Shown: positions 16,594 to 26,580, counted from the first letter of the stretch. The stretch: 64,000 nt of DNA from Schleiferilactobacillus perolens DSM 12744 (GCF_001435585.1 NZ_AZEC01000011.1:36648-100647), one strand, 5' to 3'. Made by a program: numbers and translations. Notes: a model not told the origin generated them from the sequence alone.

Positions 16594-17511
16594 TTGCAAT
16601 ATGTGAATATTGGTCACAGTGGTCTCAACGCTTCAGCGATTGGTTTAGGGTTAATGCGCGTTACCAAAAAGAGCGACGCCGATGCGGCGCAGTTGGTGGC
16701 GACGGCCATCGATCATGGCATTAATTTCTTCGACAACGCTGATGCATACGGTCAGGGCAAAGCTGAAGAAAAGTTCGGTGCCGCCTTGAAAATTGCCGCG
16801 ATTCCTCGGGATCGCATGGTGATCCAAACCAAAGTCGGAATTGTGGATAAGCGTTACGATTTTTCTAAAGAACACATCATCGAGGCTGTGAACGGTTCGT
16901 TAGAGCGCATGGGTGTGGATTATATTGATTCCTTGCTGCTGCACCGACCGGATCCGTTGATGGAGCCTGATGAAATTGCCGAGGCCTTCCTGCAATTACA
17001 TAATCAGGGCAAGGTGCGGCAATTTGGTGTGTCGAATTTCAATCCGATGCAAGTGGCACTAGTCCAACAGGCGCTGCCGATGAAGCTGATTGCGAATCAG
17101 TTGCAGTTGAGCATTATGCACACTGGGATGATTGATTTCGGGATGCACACGAACATGACTGATTCCCACAGTGTCGATCATGACGGCGGTATTCTGGAAT
17201 ACAGTCGGCTGCACGATATGACGATTCAGGCATGGTCCCCTTATCAGTATGGTTTCTTCGAAGGGGTCTTCATCGATAATCCGAAGTTCCCAGAACTGAA
17301 CCGGAAACTACATGACATTGCGGCGAAATACGGCAGCAATGTGAATGCGCTGGCGGCGGCTTGGATCTTGCGGATTCCGGCGAACATGCAGGTGATCGTG
17401 GGAACAATGAATCCAGAGCGGTTGGCGGAGATCGCGGATATCGACCGGATCAAGCTGACGCGGCAGGAATGGTATGATATTTACTTTGCGGCGGGGAATA
17501 ATTTGCCGTAA
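16594..17511 (+). CDS. Aldo/keto reductase
   Basis: This (beta/alpha)8 NADPH-dependent oxidoreductase has about 305 residues, similar in layout to E. coli YdhF. The catalytic tetrad is visible: Asp and Tyr in FFDNADAYGQG, Lys in VIQTKVG and His in SLLLHRPDPL. The C-terminal cofactor region appears as IVGTMNPERLAEI. The TTG at 16594 is preferred, because AAGGA (16579-16583) lies about ten bases before it and almost touches the alternative GTG at 16585. The substrate is unknown. It ends before a short copy of the structured repeat and a strong terminator. Confidence 0.88.
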   Translation: MQYVNIGHSGLNASAIGLGLMRVTKKSDADAAQLVATAIDHGINFFDNADAYGQGKAEEKFGAALKIAAIPRDRMVIQTKVGIVDKRYDFSKEHIIEAVNGSLERMGVDYIDSLLLHRPDPLMEPDEIAEAFLQLHNQGKVRQFGVSNFNPMQVALVQQALPMKLIANQLQLSIMHTGMIDFGMHTNMTDSHSVDHDGGILEYSRLHDMTIQAWSPYQYGFFEGVFIDNPKFPELNRKLHDIAAKYGSNVNALAAAWILRIPANMQVIVGTMNPERLAEIADIDRIKLTRQEWYDIYFAAGNNLP

Positions 17512-17520
17512 CACATTAAA

Positions 17521-17548
17521 AAAGCGATGACCGAATTTGTCATCGCTA
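17521..17548 (-). terminator. Terminator of the lemA-tpm-fic operon
   Basis: GCGATGAC / GTCATCGC forms an 8-base stem. On the minus strand it is followed by six T residues, placed downstream of the second fic gene. Confidence 0.6.
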
Positions 17549-17553
17549 ACCAC

Positions 17554-17620
17554 CGTGCCAAGCTGCGCAATCTCCAGCTCATTTCAGCCTCCGATTGCTC
17601 CGCATTGACACTGTATCCAT
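17554..17620. repeat. Structured intergenic repeat, deletion derivative (copy 3)
   Basis: This copy keeps only the distal parts of the P1 arms: GTGCCAAGCTGCGCAATCTCC and CTCCGATTGCTCCGCATTGACAC, joined through a remnant of the right arm (CTCATTTCAGC). P2, P3 and P4 are lost. It is in the same orientation as the full copies and ends with the same TATCCAT. It lies between the convergent aldo/keto reductase and fic genes. Confidence 0.75.
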
Positions 17621-17621
17621 T

Positions 17622-17652
17622 GGGACCAGACGCTTGTTGTGGTCCCTTTTTT
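17622..17652 (+). terminator. Terminator of the aldo/keto reductase gene
   Basis: GGGACCA / TGGTCCC encloses an 11-base loop and is followed by six T residues. Confidence 0.75.
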
Positions 17653-17679
17653 GTGTAGTAATTTGCACCAAATAATCTC

Positions 17680-18285
17680 TTACTTCAACACCACACCTTG
17701 GATGGCGTGGTCATATGTCCACTGTTTGATCTCGGTCATGGCGCCACTGTGATAATAGGCATTGATTAACTCATTCCAGTGGGGCCAAAGATTCAGCGGT
17801 ACGTTGATCAAACCGGCGCCGTGGTCGATCATGATTTTATTTGCCGCCAGGGTCGCGGTGCGCTTGTTGCCGTCCCAGAAGAGTTGTTGGCGCATGTTGT
17901 GATAGAGGAGGGTTAATGCCTTGTCGGTGGCACTCCACTGGGTGTCTTGCATCAGTGCGGTCAAGAAGTTGCTTTCTTTTTCCGCAAGTTCTGTAGAATT
18001 ACGACCCGTGACGATTGCGTTAATTTGTCTTTCAAAATCAAGGGTTGGCGGCTCATCTGAGGCCGTGATAAACTGCCAGCCCCTTTTGAGTCGAACCATT
18101 ATGTTGATGTCATCAATAGGAATACCATCCACCCCCAAGCCATCCATGATGGTTTGCGTTTGCGGTAGGGTCATGGTGATGTCTTCAAACCGGGAATTAG
18201 TGTGGATTAAATTGACGAAGTTTTGTCTAGCAAAGCGGCGATTTTGATTTTTTGTTAAATGATAGCGATCAGGATAAGTTGCCAT
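17680..18285 (-). CDS. Fic domain protein with Gln in place of catalytic His
   Basis: This 201-residue protein has the Fic/Doc fold. The core motif reads QLFWDGNKRTATLA (about residues 132-145), keeping the phosphate-binding GNKR but with Gln where active Fic enzymes have His. Near the N-terminus NSRFEDITMTLPQTQTIMDG occupies the place of the autoinhibitory (S/T)xxxE(G/N) helix and following helix, so this is a single-chain class layout rather than a Doc toxin needing Phd. No antitoxin gene is adjacent. It starts three bases after the tpm stop, so it is the last gene of lemA-tpm-fic. AMP transfer is unlikely without the His; another role or loss of function is inferred. Confidence 0.8.
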   Translation of the reverse strand: MATYPDRYHLTKNQNRRFARQNFVNLIHTNSRFEDITMTLPQTQTIMDGLGVDGIPIDDINIMVRLKRGWQFITASDEPPTLDFERQINAIVTGRNSTELAEKESNFLTALMQDTQWSATDKALTLLYHNMRQQLFWDGNKRTATLAANKIMIDHGAGLINVPLNLWPHWNELINAYYHSGAMTEIKQWTYDHAIQGVVLK

Positions 18286-18287
18286 GA

Positions 18288-19061
18288 TTAATCCTTCTTT
18301 TCGTCTTGTTCTTCATCATTATCTGGATCAGGTTGGTCCAGTTTAGTCCCGGCCCACCACGGCCGCAGCCGGCCGGAAGCATCGCGGCGCCGCCCAGGAA
18401 ACAGAAACAGCACCGCCATTACGGCCACGAGGACCAGCATTCCTCGGGGGGTAAACAGGTTATCCCGCCGTCCGTAAAGCAATTCGTTGACTTTCTTCTG
18501 ACTGACATTTTGCTGGTCAACTGGATACCGATAATGCTGATCGATCAAGGTCGACAAGGAATTAACCACTTTGAGGAAACCAGTGTTGAGCTTGTCTGGT
18601 TGACGGCTGCGCAGTTGAGGAATGGCATCGGTAAGCACCCGGTCTAGAACGGCCCTGCTCAGAAACGATGTCATCGCGCCGCTGGGTACGATCCGGGCCG
18701 CTGGTTTACCGTTGTTCACAGCATAAAGCAAAGCAATGCGATGGCTGTGGGCCGGTAAATAATGTTGGGTCACAAAGGCTTGTGTCTTTTTCAGCGAGGC
18801 ATCTTTTGGTACAGTGACCAGCAAGATCTGCACTTTAGCCGACCGGCGGGCATACACGGCGTTTTTATCTGTCAACCGCTTAGTCACAGGTGCTGTCACA
18901 ATATCAGCGGTATCCACCACGCCGTTGGCCGGTGCAGTCGTCGGTAACGCGGCTGCCTGCACAGTATGAATCCCACCGATGAAAAAAAGCAGGGCGGCCA
19001 GCCCTAACCAGACTGCCCGCCACCGCTTGTGTGTATTATTTACTGCTGGAACTGGAATCAT
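18288..19061 (-). CDS. TPM domain membrane protein
   Basis: This 257-residue protein has an N-terminal signal-type helix (AVWLGLAALLFFIGGIHTVQA, about residues 15-35) and an extracytoplasmic TPM domain to about residue 185 (NGVVDTADIV, VQILLVTVPKDASL). A second helix follows at about 207-225 (GMLVLVAVMAVLFLFP), then an acidic cytoplasmic tail. TPM domains often neighbour LemA, as here. Their function in lactobacilli is undefined; a role in membrane-protein or envelope maintenance is suggested for relatives. The start overlaps the lemA end by 26 bases. Confidence 0.8.
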   Translation of the reverse strand: MIPVPAVNNTHKRWRAVWLGLAALLFFIGGIHTVQAAALPTTAPANGVVDTADIVTAPVTKRLTDKNAVYARRSAKVQILLVTVPKDASLKKTQAFVTQHYLPAHSHRIALLYAVNNGKPAARIVPSGAMTSFLSRAVLDRVLTDAIPQLRSRQPDKLNTGFLKVVNSLSTLIDQHYRYPVDQQNVSQKKVNELLYGRRDNLFTPRGMLVLVAVMAVLFLFPGRRRDASGRLRPWWAGTKLDQPDPDNDEEQDEKKD

Positions 19062-19650
19062 CTAAATCCACCTTCGGCACTTTGCTGGCGTTAGCATCCG
19101 CCTTGAAGTACGGCTTCTTCCCCATCCCGGTCATGTTCGCAAAGATGTTGCGCGGGAAGGTGACCACACTGTTGTTGTAATCCTGGACCACCGTGTTATA
19201 ACGTCGGCGCTCAACGGCAATCCGGTTTTCAGTCCCCTCCAGCTCAGTCATTAATGTTTTGACGTTGCTGTTGGATTCCAACTGGGGATAGTTTTCATGG
19301 ATCGCCGAGATCAGGGTCCCAACAGATTGATCGATCTGCGTATTGGCCTTCATCTTATCGGACGCTGTATTGGCTTTGGAATAGTTGCTCCGGGCTGCGG
19401 CAATGTCGCCGAAGACCTTTTGCTCTTGGGTCATGGACCCTTTCACCGCGCTAACCAGATTTGGAATCAAATCAGCTCGGCGCTGCATCACAGTGTCTAC
19501 ATTGGCGAATTGGTTATCCACCGCCTGGCTCTGTTTCGCCAACCCATTATAGGTGGTGATCCCGAAAATCCCGAAAATGACCACCACGGCGGCCACAATC
19601 AGCCAAGGCAGGTAGCTCCTGTGCTGTTTATTTTCATTCCCATTCTGCAT
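19036..19650 (-). CDS. lemA: LemA family protein
   Basis: This is a 204-residue membrane-anchored helical protein. A short cytoplasmic N-terminus is followed by one membrane helix (SYLPWLIVAAVVVIFGIFGI). The LemA helical bundle follows, with its signature segments AVDNQFANVDTVMQRRADLI and NLVSAVKG. The C-terminus is serine-rich. ATG 19650 has AAAGGAG nine bases upstream, so an in-frame ATG eight codons earlier is discarded. It heads the lemA-tpm-fic operon. The molecular function of LemA is not settled. Confidence 0.9.
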   Translation of the reverse strand: MQNGNENKQHRSYLPWLIVAAVVVIFGIFGITTYNGLAKQSQAVDNQFANVDTVMQRRADLIPNLVSAVKGSMTQEQKVFGDIAAARSNYSKANTASDKMKANTQIDQSVGTLISAIHENYPQLESNSNVKTLMTELEGTENRIAVERRRYNTVVQDYNNSVVTFPRNIFANMTGMGKKPYFKADANASKVPKVDLDDSSSSSK

Positions 19651-19730
19651 TGCGTGTACTCCTTTATCCTTCACTTAATATCCCCATTGTATCATGTTGG
19701 TTGGGCACGGCGTCCGTCGCAAGACGGATA

Positions 19731-20594
19731 TCATACTCCGGGAAATGCTTGGGGTTGGCTGGGTGTCATCGTGACCACCCAATCTATACCCGCATGAATA
19801 TGGTATAGATGGGCAAAGGAGGCTTGGTTGATGGCAATCCCTAGGTTCAATAAGGAATTGACGTACACCAACGGCTCGCCCACCACGACTGACGAAAAGG
19901 AGCGGGTAAAGCGCATCGTATTTTGGTACCGTAACGAATCATGAAAATAAATCGACACATTCACGGAATCACCGGTATGCAGGCCCAACTTATCTAATGC
20001 AGTGACAGGAATGTTCGTCCAGACAGAGCCAAAGCGCGGATCAGTGATATCCACGGCCCCGGTGACACTGTTTGCTTCGGTTTTGACCGGTGCCAAGGCC
20101 AGCTGCACCAATTCATCCGGCGTGGTTAAAGGGCCCACATCGTCAAACGCCATTTGGTTGCTGGCCAGCATGGCGCCAATATAAGTGTACAGATCCCGAC
20201 CGCGGAAGGTGTGCTCTTCGTTGAAGGCGTCCAGCGCTTCTCGGGGCGACGTGTTAATCATCCGCACCGCGCGCAAGCCCTGATGGTGCGCCAGATGCGT
20301 AATTGTACCGTTATCCGGAGTGATAATGAACTTGTGGTCCATGGTTTCCACCGCAATGGGTTGGGAATCATTGCTCACCCCAGGATCCACCACTGAGACG
20401 AAGACGGTCCCTGCCGGCCAAAACCGCACTGTTTGGTAAAGCCGATAGGAGGCCGCAAAAATATCGTAGGGCGGAATGTTATGGGTCAAGTCGTGCACGG
20501 CCACACTGGGTGCTACGGAATAGGCAATTCCGTACATTGCACTGACCGAACCGTCCATTAAGCCGAAGTCAGTTTGTAAAACTAAATGTGCCAT
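19731..20594 (-). CDS. SAM hydroxide adenosyltransferase (DUF62 family)
   Basis: This 287-residue enzyme is of the fluorinase/chlorinase superfamily. Most bacterial members use water or hydroxide to split S-adenosylmethionine into adenosine and methionine. Visible family marks are LQTDFGLMDGSVSAMYG at the start, the VVDPGVSN loop with the conserved Asp, TPDNGTI, and FRGRD with the Arg of the Asp-His-Arg set. The C-terminal domain begins near residue 165. Halogenase activity is unlikely, since those enzymes are rare and actinobacterial. It lies 15 bases after trpS and is probably co-transcribed with it. Confidence 0.88.
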   Translation of the reverse strand: MAHLVLQTDFGLMDGSVSAMYGIAYSVAPSVAVHDLTHNIPPYDIFAASYRLYQTVRFWPAGTVFVSVVDPGVSNDSQPIAVETMDHKFIITPDNGTITHLAHHQGLRAVRMINTSPREALDAFNEEHTFRGRDLYTYIGAMLASNQMAFDDVGPLTTPDELVQLALAPVKTEANSVTGAVDITDPRFGSVWTNIPVTALDKLGLHTGDSVNVSIYFHDSLRYQNTMRFTRSFSSVVVGEPLVYVNSLLNLGIAINQASFAHLYHIHAGIDWVVTMTPSQPQAFPGV

Positions 20595-20609
20595 TGAAAA
20601 TCTTTCTCT

Positions 20610-21644
<1,035 letters not shown>

Positions 21645-21727
21645 TCATTTCCCGCGAATAGGCGAAAATAGTCTCATGGTTTAGTTTGGAGAACGGCCGG
21701 AGGGTTGTCAAGCGTATCTTTGCGTTT

Positions 21728-21889
21728 CTACATATTAGGAATCGGGACGAAGACTAGAAAGAGAATCAATAAGACTTCCAGTGCGAATAGAACGCCAGCG
21801 ACAATGCGCATCACTGTATTTTGTTGGCGCCAGGCTAGCCAACCGATGATGAGCGTCATGACCATCACGCCAAATAAAAAAGTTGTCAT
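21728..21889 (-). CDS. Small membrane protein of 53 residues
   Basis: The predicted peptide starts MTTFLFGVMVMTLIIGWLAW and consists almost only of two hydrophobic helices joined by a short loop (RQQNTVMRI). The ATG at 21889 is preferred because a promoter with TTGAGA and TATTTA lies just upstream at 21933-21905. Only a weak ribosome site (AGTGGGGTG) is seen. No function can be assigned. It is divergent from helD. Confidence 0.5.
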   Translation of the reverse strand: MTTFLFGVMVMTLIIGWLAWRQQNTVMRIVAGVLFALEVLLILFLVFVPIPNM

Positions 21890-21904
21890 CCATTTCACCC
21901 CACT

Positions 21905-21933
21905 TAAATAATCACGATACCTGACTATCTCAA
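21905..21933 (-). promoter_or_regulatory. Promoter of the small membrane protein
   Basis: -35 TTGAGA (21933-21928) and -10 TATTTA (21910-21905) are 17 bases apart on the minus strand. Confidence 0.45.
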
Positions 21934-21998
21934 TTCGGCGAACTGCGCCCGTAAAAGTTAACAGATTATTACCCTTTTGTGCATGATGAGCAAGGTGC

Positions 21999-22027
21999 TT
22001 GCAGGCACTGCGCAAACCGGCTACAAT
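21999..22027 (+). promoter_or_regulatory. Promoter of helD
   Basis: -35 TTGCAG (21999-22004) and -10 TACAAT (22022-22027) are 17 bases apart, 58 bases before the TTG start. Confidence 0.5.
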
Positions 22028-22084
22028 GTTTGGCAAGCTAATTTTGATCGTCACCCACAGCCGACTAGAAAAGGTGGGATTTTA

Positions 22085-24394
22085 TTGCAAGAGACAGAAC
22101 GCCAAGAGGAACAGGCCCGGGTCGACCGGGTCACTCGGATCATCGCCAACCAGCTCACTGCCGCGCAGGCGGAACTGGCCAAGGCCAAGGCCGAAACGCG
22201 GCGCTTGGATGAAAACTACGGTGAAAACACCAAGGTCAACACGTTTGAAGTGGATGACCGAATGGAAACCAACGCTGCCGTGCAGCAGCAAAAGAACATG
22301 ATCGCCGGCCAGATGGAAAGTGAACGAATTTTACAAGACACTGAGCGGCGGTTGCACACTTTGGCCGATTCGCCCTATTTTGGCCGCATCGACATCGATG
22401 AAGATGGCGACCAGGAGACGTTGTACATCGGCACCGCCACGTTAATGGACGGCAACGACCATTTCCTCGTCTACGACTGGCGCGCCCCGATCAGTGCCAT
22501 CTATTATAATGGCACGCTGGGTAACGTGACCTACGACACCCCCGTGGGGCCGCAACAGGTCGCGTTGATTCGCAAGCGCCAATTTCAGATTGAAAACGGC
22601 CAGATTGAAAACATGTTTGATACCAACGAAACCGTTGGCGATTCCGTGTTGCAGCATGTGCTGGGTCAGCAAACCGACGAATACATGCGTAACATCGTCT
22701 CCACAATTCAACAGGCCCAAAACGACATTATCCGCAATACTGATGCAGATCTGTTGATCGTCCAAGGGGTCGCCGGCTCTGGTAAAACCAGTGCCATTCT
22801 CCAGCGGGTGGCGTACTTGCTTTACCATTCCCGCAGTCAATTAGATGCCGACCAAATGATTCTTTTCTCCCCCAACCGCTTATTTTCCGGATATATTTCC
22901 AAGGTCTTACCCAGCTTGGGCGAAAAGAACATGCGGCAAGTGACGCTGGCAGAATTTTTGGGTCAGCGCTTTGAAGGACTGCATGTGCAATCCCTCTTTG
23001 AACGGTTCGAAAATGATATGGCGAATTTCCCAGAAACTGCCCAAGTGGTCCGCCGCTATAAAGAAAGCCCAGAATTCATGGACCGGATTCATGATTATAT
23101 CCGGACGACACCACCGCATATGCTGCAATTTACGGCGATTGATTTCGATGGGGAAACTTTCTTTTCCCAAGGAGAAATTCAACGGATATTTGCCCGGTTG
23201 CCGGAAAATATGCAACTGGCGGACAAGTTCTTACGGACTAAAAATGTGCTGATTACCCGCCTGAAGAAACGTTTGCGGCGCATGGCGCGGGAAGAATGGG
23301 TGGAAGACGAGGTATCGCTGTTACCGGAGGCCACCATTGAAGCGTGGACTCGGGACAAAGCCTTCGACAGTCCCGATCAGGAAATGCACTACTTGGCCCG
23401 AAAACTGGTTTTCCGGCGGTATGAACCGGTTTACGATGCGATTTATAACAACTATTTTCTAGACGTGTATCAACAATATGCTCAATTCTTAAGCACGGCG
23501 CGGCCAAACGAGATACCGGCCAAAGTTTGGGTCGAAATGATTGCGGAGTTCCGGCAAAACCTAGAGACCCATTATCTCAACTTGAGCGACGCAGCCCCGT
23601 TGTTGTATCTCCGAGATTTATTGACCGGGGGCGGACAAAATCACAGCATCCGCTTCTTGTTTATCGACGAGATGCAGGACTACTCGTTAGCCCAAATTGC
23701 ATACTTGCGCCATGCTTTCCCGAAGGCCCATTTCACTTTACTGGGCGATCGGGCTCAGGATGTGTTCTCCGCCCATTATGAGGAAACAGATCGGTTGGCG
23801 GCCGTCCGCCAGATGTTCCGCGGCGGCCGAATCAGTGCCCATACTTTGAATAAGAGTTATCGTTCCACAGAAGAAATCACCAATCTGGCGAAAGAATTAC
23901 TGCCAGCCGGTGCCGATATCACCGCTTTTGCCCGGTCTGGGGAAAAACCAGCATATCTCATTTGTCCCCACACGGAGGCCATCGCCACGGTTTCCCGGGA
24001 AGCGACCACGATGCTGCGGACCAACAAGACGGTGGCTATTTTGACCAAGACGGCTAAGGAAGCGGAGTCGTTGTATGCGCGCCTATCCAGCGAAGTGCCG
24101 GTTAAATTGATGACTGAACATGATCGCTCCTTAGCCGCCGGGATTTTGATCCTGCCGATTTACTTGGCAAAGGGATTGGAATTCGATGCGGTCATCGCCT
24201 ATGATGTGTCCGCCTATAACTTTGGCGACACCCGGTCGGCAGATGTGCTGTATACCATCTGTTCTCGGGCCATGCACAACCTGGTGCTGATCGGGATCGA
24301 TCGACCATCCCCGTTGTTACGGAAACTGCCGAGTACGCTTTATGATTATCAAGATTTGCGGCCGACCTCAGCAGCCACGATTACTCTCCACTAG
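22085..24394 (+). CDS. helD: HelD-type RNA polymerase recycling motor (UvrD/Rep-like superfamily 1)
   Basis: This is a 769-residue superfamily 1 ATPase. HelD proteins bind stalled or post-termination RNA polymerase and release it from DNA by ATP-driven movement. The N-terminal long helical arm (first about 90 residues, rich in Glu, Gln, Arg and Ala) is the part that enters the polymerase channel. Motif I is GVAGSGKTSAIL, motif II FLFIDEMQDYS, motif III LLGDRAQDVFSA, motif IV KSYRST, and GLEFDAVIAYD with TICSRAMHNL close the C-terminal RecA domain. The TTG at 22085 is chosen because AAGGTGG lies eight bases upstream; an earlier ATG at 21977 lies upstream of the promoter. Confidence 0.88.
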   Translation: MQETERQEEQARVDRVTRIIANQLTAAQAELAKAKAETRRLDENYGENTKVNTFEVDDRMETNAAVQQQKNMIAGQMESERILQDTERRLHTLADSPYFGRIDIDEDGDQETLYIGTATLMDGNDHFLVYDWRAPISAIYYNGTLGNVTYDTPVGPQQVALIRKRQFQIENGQIENMFDTNETVGDSVLQHVLGQQTDEYMRNIVSTIQQAQNDIIRNTDADLLIVQGVAGSGKTSAILQRVAYLLYHSRSQLDADQMILFSPNRLFSGYISKVLPSLGEKNMRQVTLAEFLGQRFEGLHVQSLFERFENDMANFPETAQVVRRYKESPEFMDRIHDYIRTTPPHMLQFTAIDFDGETFFSQGEIQRIFARLPENMQLADKFLRTKNVLITRLKKRLRRMAREEWVEDEVSLLPEATIEAWTRDKAFDSPDQEMHYLARKLVFRRYEPVYDAIYNNYFLDVYQQYAQFLSTARPNEIPAKVWVEMIAEFRQNLETHYLNLSDAAPLLYLRDLLTGGGQNHSIRFLFIDEMQDYSLAQIAYLRHAFPKAHFTLLGDRAQDVFSAHYEETDRLAAVRQMFRGGRISAHTLNKSYRSTEEITNLAKELLPAGADITAFARSGEKPAYLICPHTEAIATVSREATTMLRTNKTVAILTKTAKEAESLYARLSSEVPVKLMTEHDRSLAAGILILPIYLAKGLEFDAVIAYDVSAYNFGDTRSADVLYTICSRAMHNLVLIGIDRPSPLLRKLPSTLYDYQDLRPTSAATITLH

Positions 24395-24416
24395 CGACTA
24401 CCATATTTCGTTTAAT

Positions 24417-24449
24417 GACACTCACTTTTTGGTGGGTGTCTTCTTTTTG
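24417..24449 (+). terminator. Terminator of helD
   Basis: GACACTCAC / GGTGGGTGTC with a T5 loop is followed by TTCTTTTT. The 240 bases from here to the next start hold only an AT-rich stretch and a TATACT -10 candidate at 24653-24658. Confidence 0.7.
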
Positions 24450-24690
24450 CCCAGATTTTCCAATGGATGTCCCCATTCTAGACAAAAACCACGCGCTATC
24501 GGCAATTAGACCATTTTCCATCAACTTTTTTGTCTTTTTTCAACCAAGGTTGACTTCAATCCCACTACAAGCGATGGGCGCCACTGCTTTTTTCAGCCCC
24601 ACCACTGTTTTTTTATCGAGACGAATAGCGTGGTACATCGCGGTTTCCTGGTTATACTAACCGTAATAAAATGAAAGGAGATGTTTCGCG

Positions 24691-25458
24691 ATGCGTTTCA
24701 ATCATGCGGAACAACTTACTGCCGCTCTAGTGGGCGGCGCGGCCTTGTTGGCTGCCGGACCAATTAGTAATACCTACGCTGCTGCCACGGCTGGCGGTGT
24801 GGGCCCTGGTGACTCTGGTTATAACTTAAGTGTGAACACCACAGCGACTTCCACCACGGCCTTCTTTGCGGCGACAACGACCACTGGGGCCACAGCCAAT
24901 ACGACTGCTGAATTCACCATCTTGGGCGGCGCGTTGGAACTGGACGCAGTACCTGATTTCAATTTCGGCCAAGTCGCAATGGCGACGATTTATGACGGTG
25001 GCGACCAAGGTCTCGTGAACAATACGGTGAGCACTGATGCCATTGTCGCCACCAGTAAGAACAATTCTGCGCGGGATGGCAACACTACCGGTTTGTTGGC
25101 AGTCAACGACCTGCGCGGGACCGGATCGGGTTGGACTTTGAAAGCCCAATTGGGACCCGCCTTCACCACGACGGACAAAAATGCGGCGAGTTTATCCGGG
25201 ATCACTTTAAGTCTGAGCGGATCGGCCACTGCGCAAATTGGTAACGCTGACGTTGTGGACTTGCTCCCTCAGGCACCGATCACAACGACAGCGACCACCA
25301 TTGCCACGGCCCCCGCTGGTCATGGACTGGGCAAAACGGCTTGGTCCTTGACCACGACAAAATCCGCGACACTCCACTTCTCTGGAGAGACGAACCCCGT
25401 GGTACCTAATGCCGTTTATCAATCGGATATTACTTGGACGCTGGGAACCGGTGCCTAA
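24691..25458 (+). CDS. WxL domain surface protein (CscB-like)
   Basis: This 255-residue secreted protein attaches non-covalently to peptidoglycan. A signal peptide covers about residues 1-31 (ALVGGAALLAAGPISNTYAA). The WxL domain follows, with the first motif in SGWTLKAQL near residue 152 and the second at the very end (ITWTLGTGA). The mature protein is rich in Thr, Ala and Asn. It begins a four-gene cluster with DUF916, a small sortase substrate and a larger WxL protein, the composition described for csc clusters in lactobacilli. GAAAGGAG lies before the ATG. Confidence 0.9.
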   Translation: MRFNHAEQLTAALVGGAALLAAGPISNTYAAATAGGVGPGDSGYNLSVNTTATSTTAFFAATTTTGATANTTAEFTILGGALELDAVPDFNFGQVAMATIYDGGDQGLVNNTVSTDAIVATSKNNSARDGNTTGLLAVNDLRGTGSGWTLKAQLGPAFTTTDKNAASLSGITLSLSGSATAQIGNADVVDLLPQAPITTTATTIATAPAGHGLGKTAWSLTTTKSATLHFSGETNPVVPNAVYQSDITWTLGTGA

Positions 25459-25527
25459 GCACGCACAACGCCGCCACCACGGGGCGTTGTTTACACAGCA
25501 TTTGTTTTTATGAGGAGGCAGATTGCC

Positions 25528-26580
25528 ATGCGCAAGTATCGTTGGTGGATCATTCTTGTCGGCGGGTTGTGGCTGCTCTACGTCTTGGGGTCTTTGCCCC
25601 GGGGATCTGTCCAGGCAGCCACAGCGGGGAATGGTGCAGATTTTTATATCGCCCCGGTGTATCCGCCGAATCAGCTAAATACCAAACTTGGCTACTTTGC
25701 GTTAAAAGTGGCTCCCGGCAAACAATATTCATTGAGTGTCCAGGTGCAAAATATCAGCCAAACCAGCACGCGGACGATTCGGCTGACGCCTACCCCGGCG
25801 ACGACCACTGATAGTGCAGATATCAACTACACACCGGTGAAAACGGCCAAGGATCCAACCGCGCAGTATACGTTAAACCAATTTTTCTCCAAACCCATTG
25901 CGATTACTCTGAAACCGGGTGAAGCCAAAGTCGTCACTTTTCAATACGTCATTCCAGCGAGTGGGTTCCGGGGGCAGATCCTCGGCAGCATTTACGCCTT
26001 GGACGAAACAAAAAGTGCCACGACCAAGGCTCAATTTGCCTTGCAAAACCGTTTTGCCATGACCCTGGGAATCTTGATGGGGACAAACCCGTTGGCCAGT
26101 CAGCCGATCACCCTGATTTTGCGTACCGTTAAACCGGATATGGTGAATCATAGTCCCGTCATTTTAGCCAATATTGAGAATCAAACACCCCAGTATTTCC
26201 GTCATTTTACGGTGACCGCACAAATTTCTCGCGTGGGCCGCAGCACAGTTCTTTTCACGAAGAAAATTACCAACGGCGGGATGGCACCCAATTCCAGTTT
26301 TAATTTGACCATTCCCACTGACAAGCGGCTGACGGCAGGCAATTACACTCTCACGACCACCGCCAGTGCCCAGGGCCAAGTGTTTCATTTTACCCGCCGC
26401 TTCACAGTCTCCACTGCGGCGGCACAACATCTGCAGACCCCGCAAAGTATCCGCGGCAATTCTCGGTTAGCGTGGCTGATTGCCATTGCCGCAGGTTTTG
26501 CGGCCATCATTCTGATTTGGATCGGCGTGCTCGTGGCCAAGAGAAAGGGGTTGGTCAATTATGCGCCGAAGCATAGTTAG
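25528..26580 (+). CDS. DUF916/DUF3324 cell-surface protein (CscA-like)
   Basis: This 350-residue membrane-anchored protein is of the WxL-interacting family. A signal helix (WWIILVGGLWLLYVLGSLP) opens it. Two beta-rich domains follow: DUF916, with FYIAPVYPPNQ and a conserved YFALKVAPGKQYSL region, and DUF3324, beginning near NRFAMTLGILMG. A C-terminal membrane helix (AWLIAIAAGFAAIILIWIGV) and a basic tail end it. ATG 25528 is used because GAGGAGG (25512-25518) lies ten bases upstream. In relatives this protein binds WxL proteins and peptidoglycan. The end overlaps the next gene by 20 bases. Confidence 0.88.
   Translation: MRKYRWWIILVGGLWLLYVLGSLPRGSVQAATAGNGADFYIAPVYPPNQLNTKLGYFALKVAPGKQYSLSVQVQNISQTSTRTIRLTPTPATTTDSADINYTPVKTAKDPTAQYTLNQFFSKPIAITLKPGEAKVVTFQYVIPASGFRGQILGSIYALDETKSATTKAQFALQNRFAMTLGILMGTNPLASQPITLILRTVKPDMVNHSPVILANIENQTPQYFRHFTVTAQISRVGRSTVLFTKKITNGGMAPNSSFNLTIPTDKRLTAGNYTLTTTASAQGQVFHFTRRFTVSTAAAQHLQTPQSIRGNSRLAWLIAIAAGFAAIILIWIGVLVAKRKGLVNYAPKHS

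Noticed and set aside
17680..18285. Doc/Phd-type toxin-antitoxin pair
   Set aside because: No antitoxin gene is adjacent, the protein has its own inhibitory-helix-like N-terminus, and the catalytic His is missing.
24415..24660. 81-codon plus-strand ORF between helD and the WxL gene
   Set aside because: It begins inside the helD terminator hairpin and has no ribosome site.
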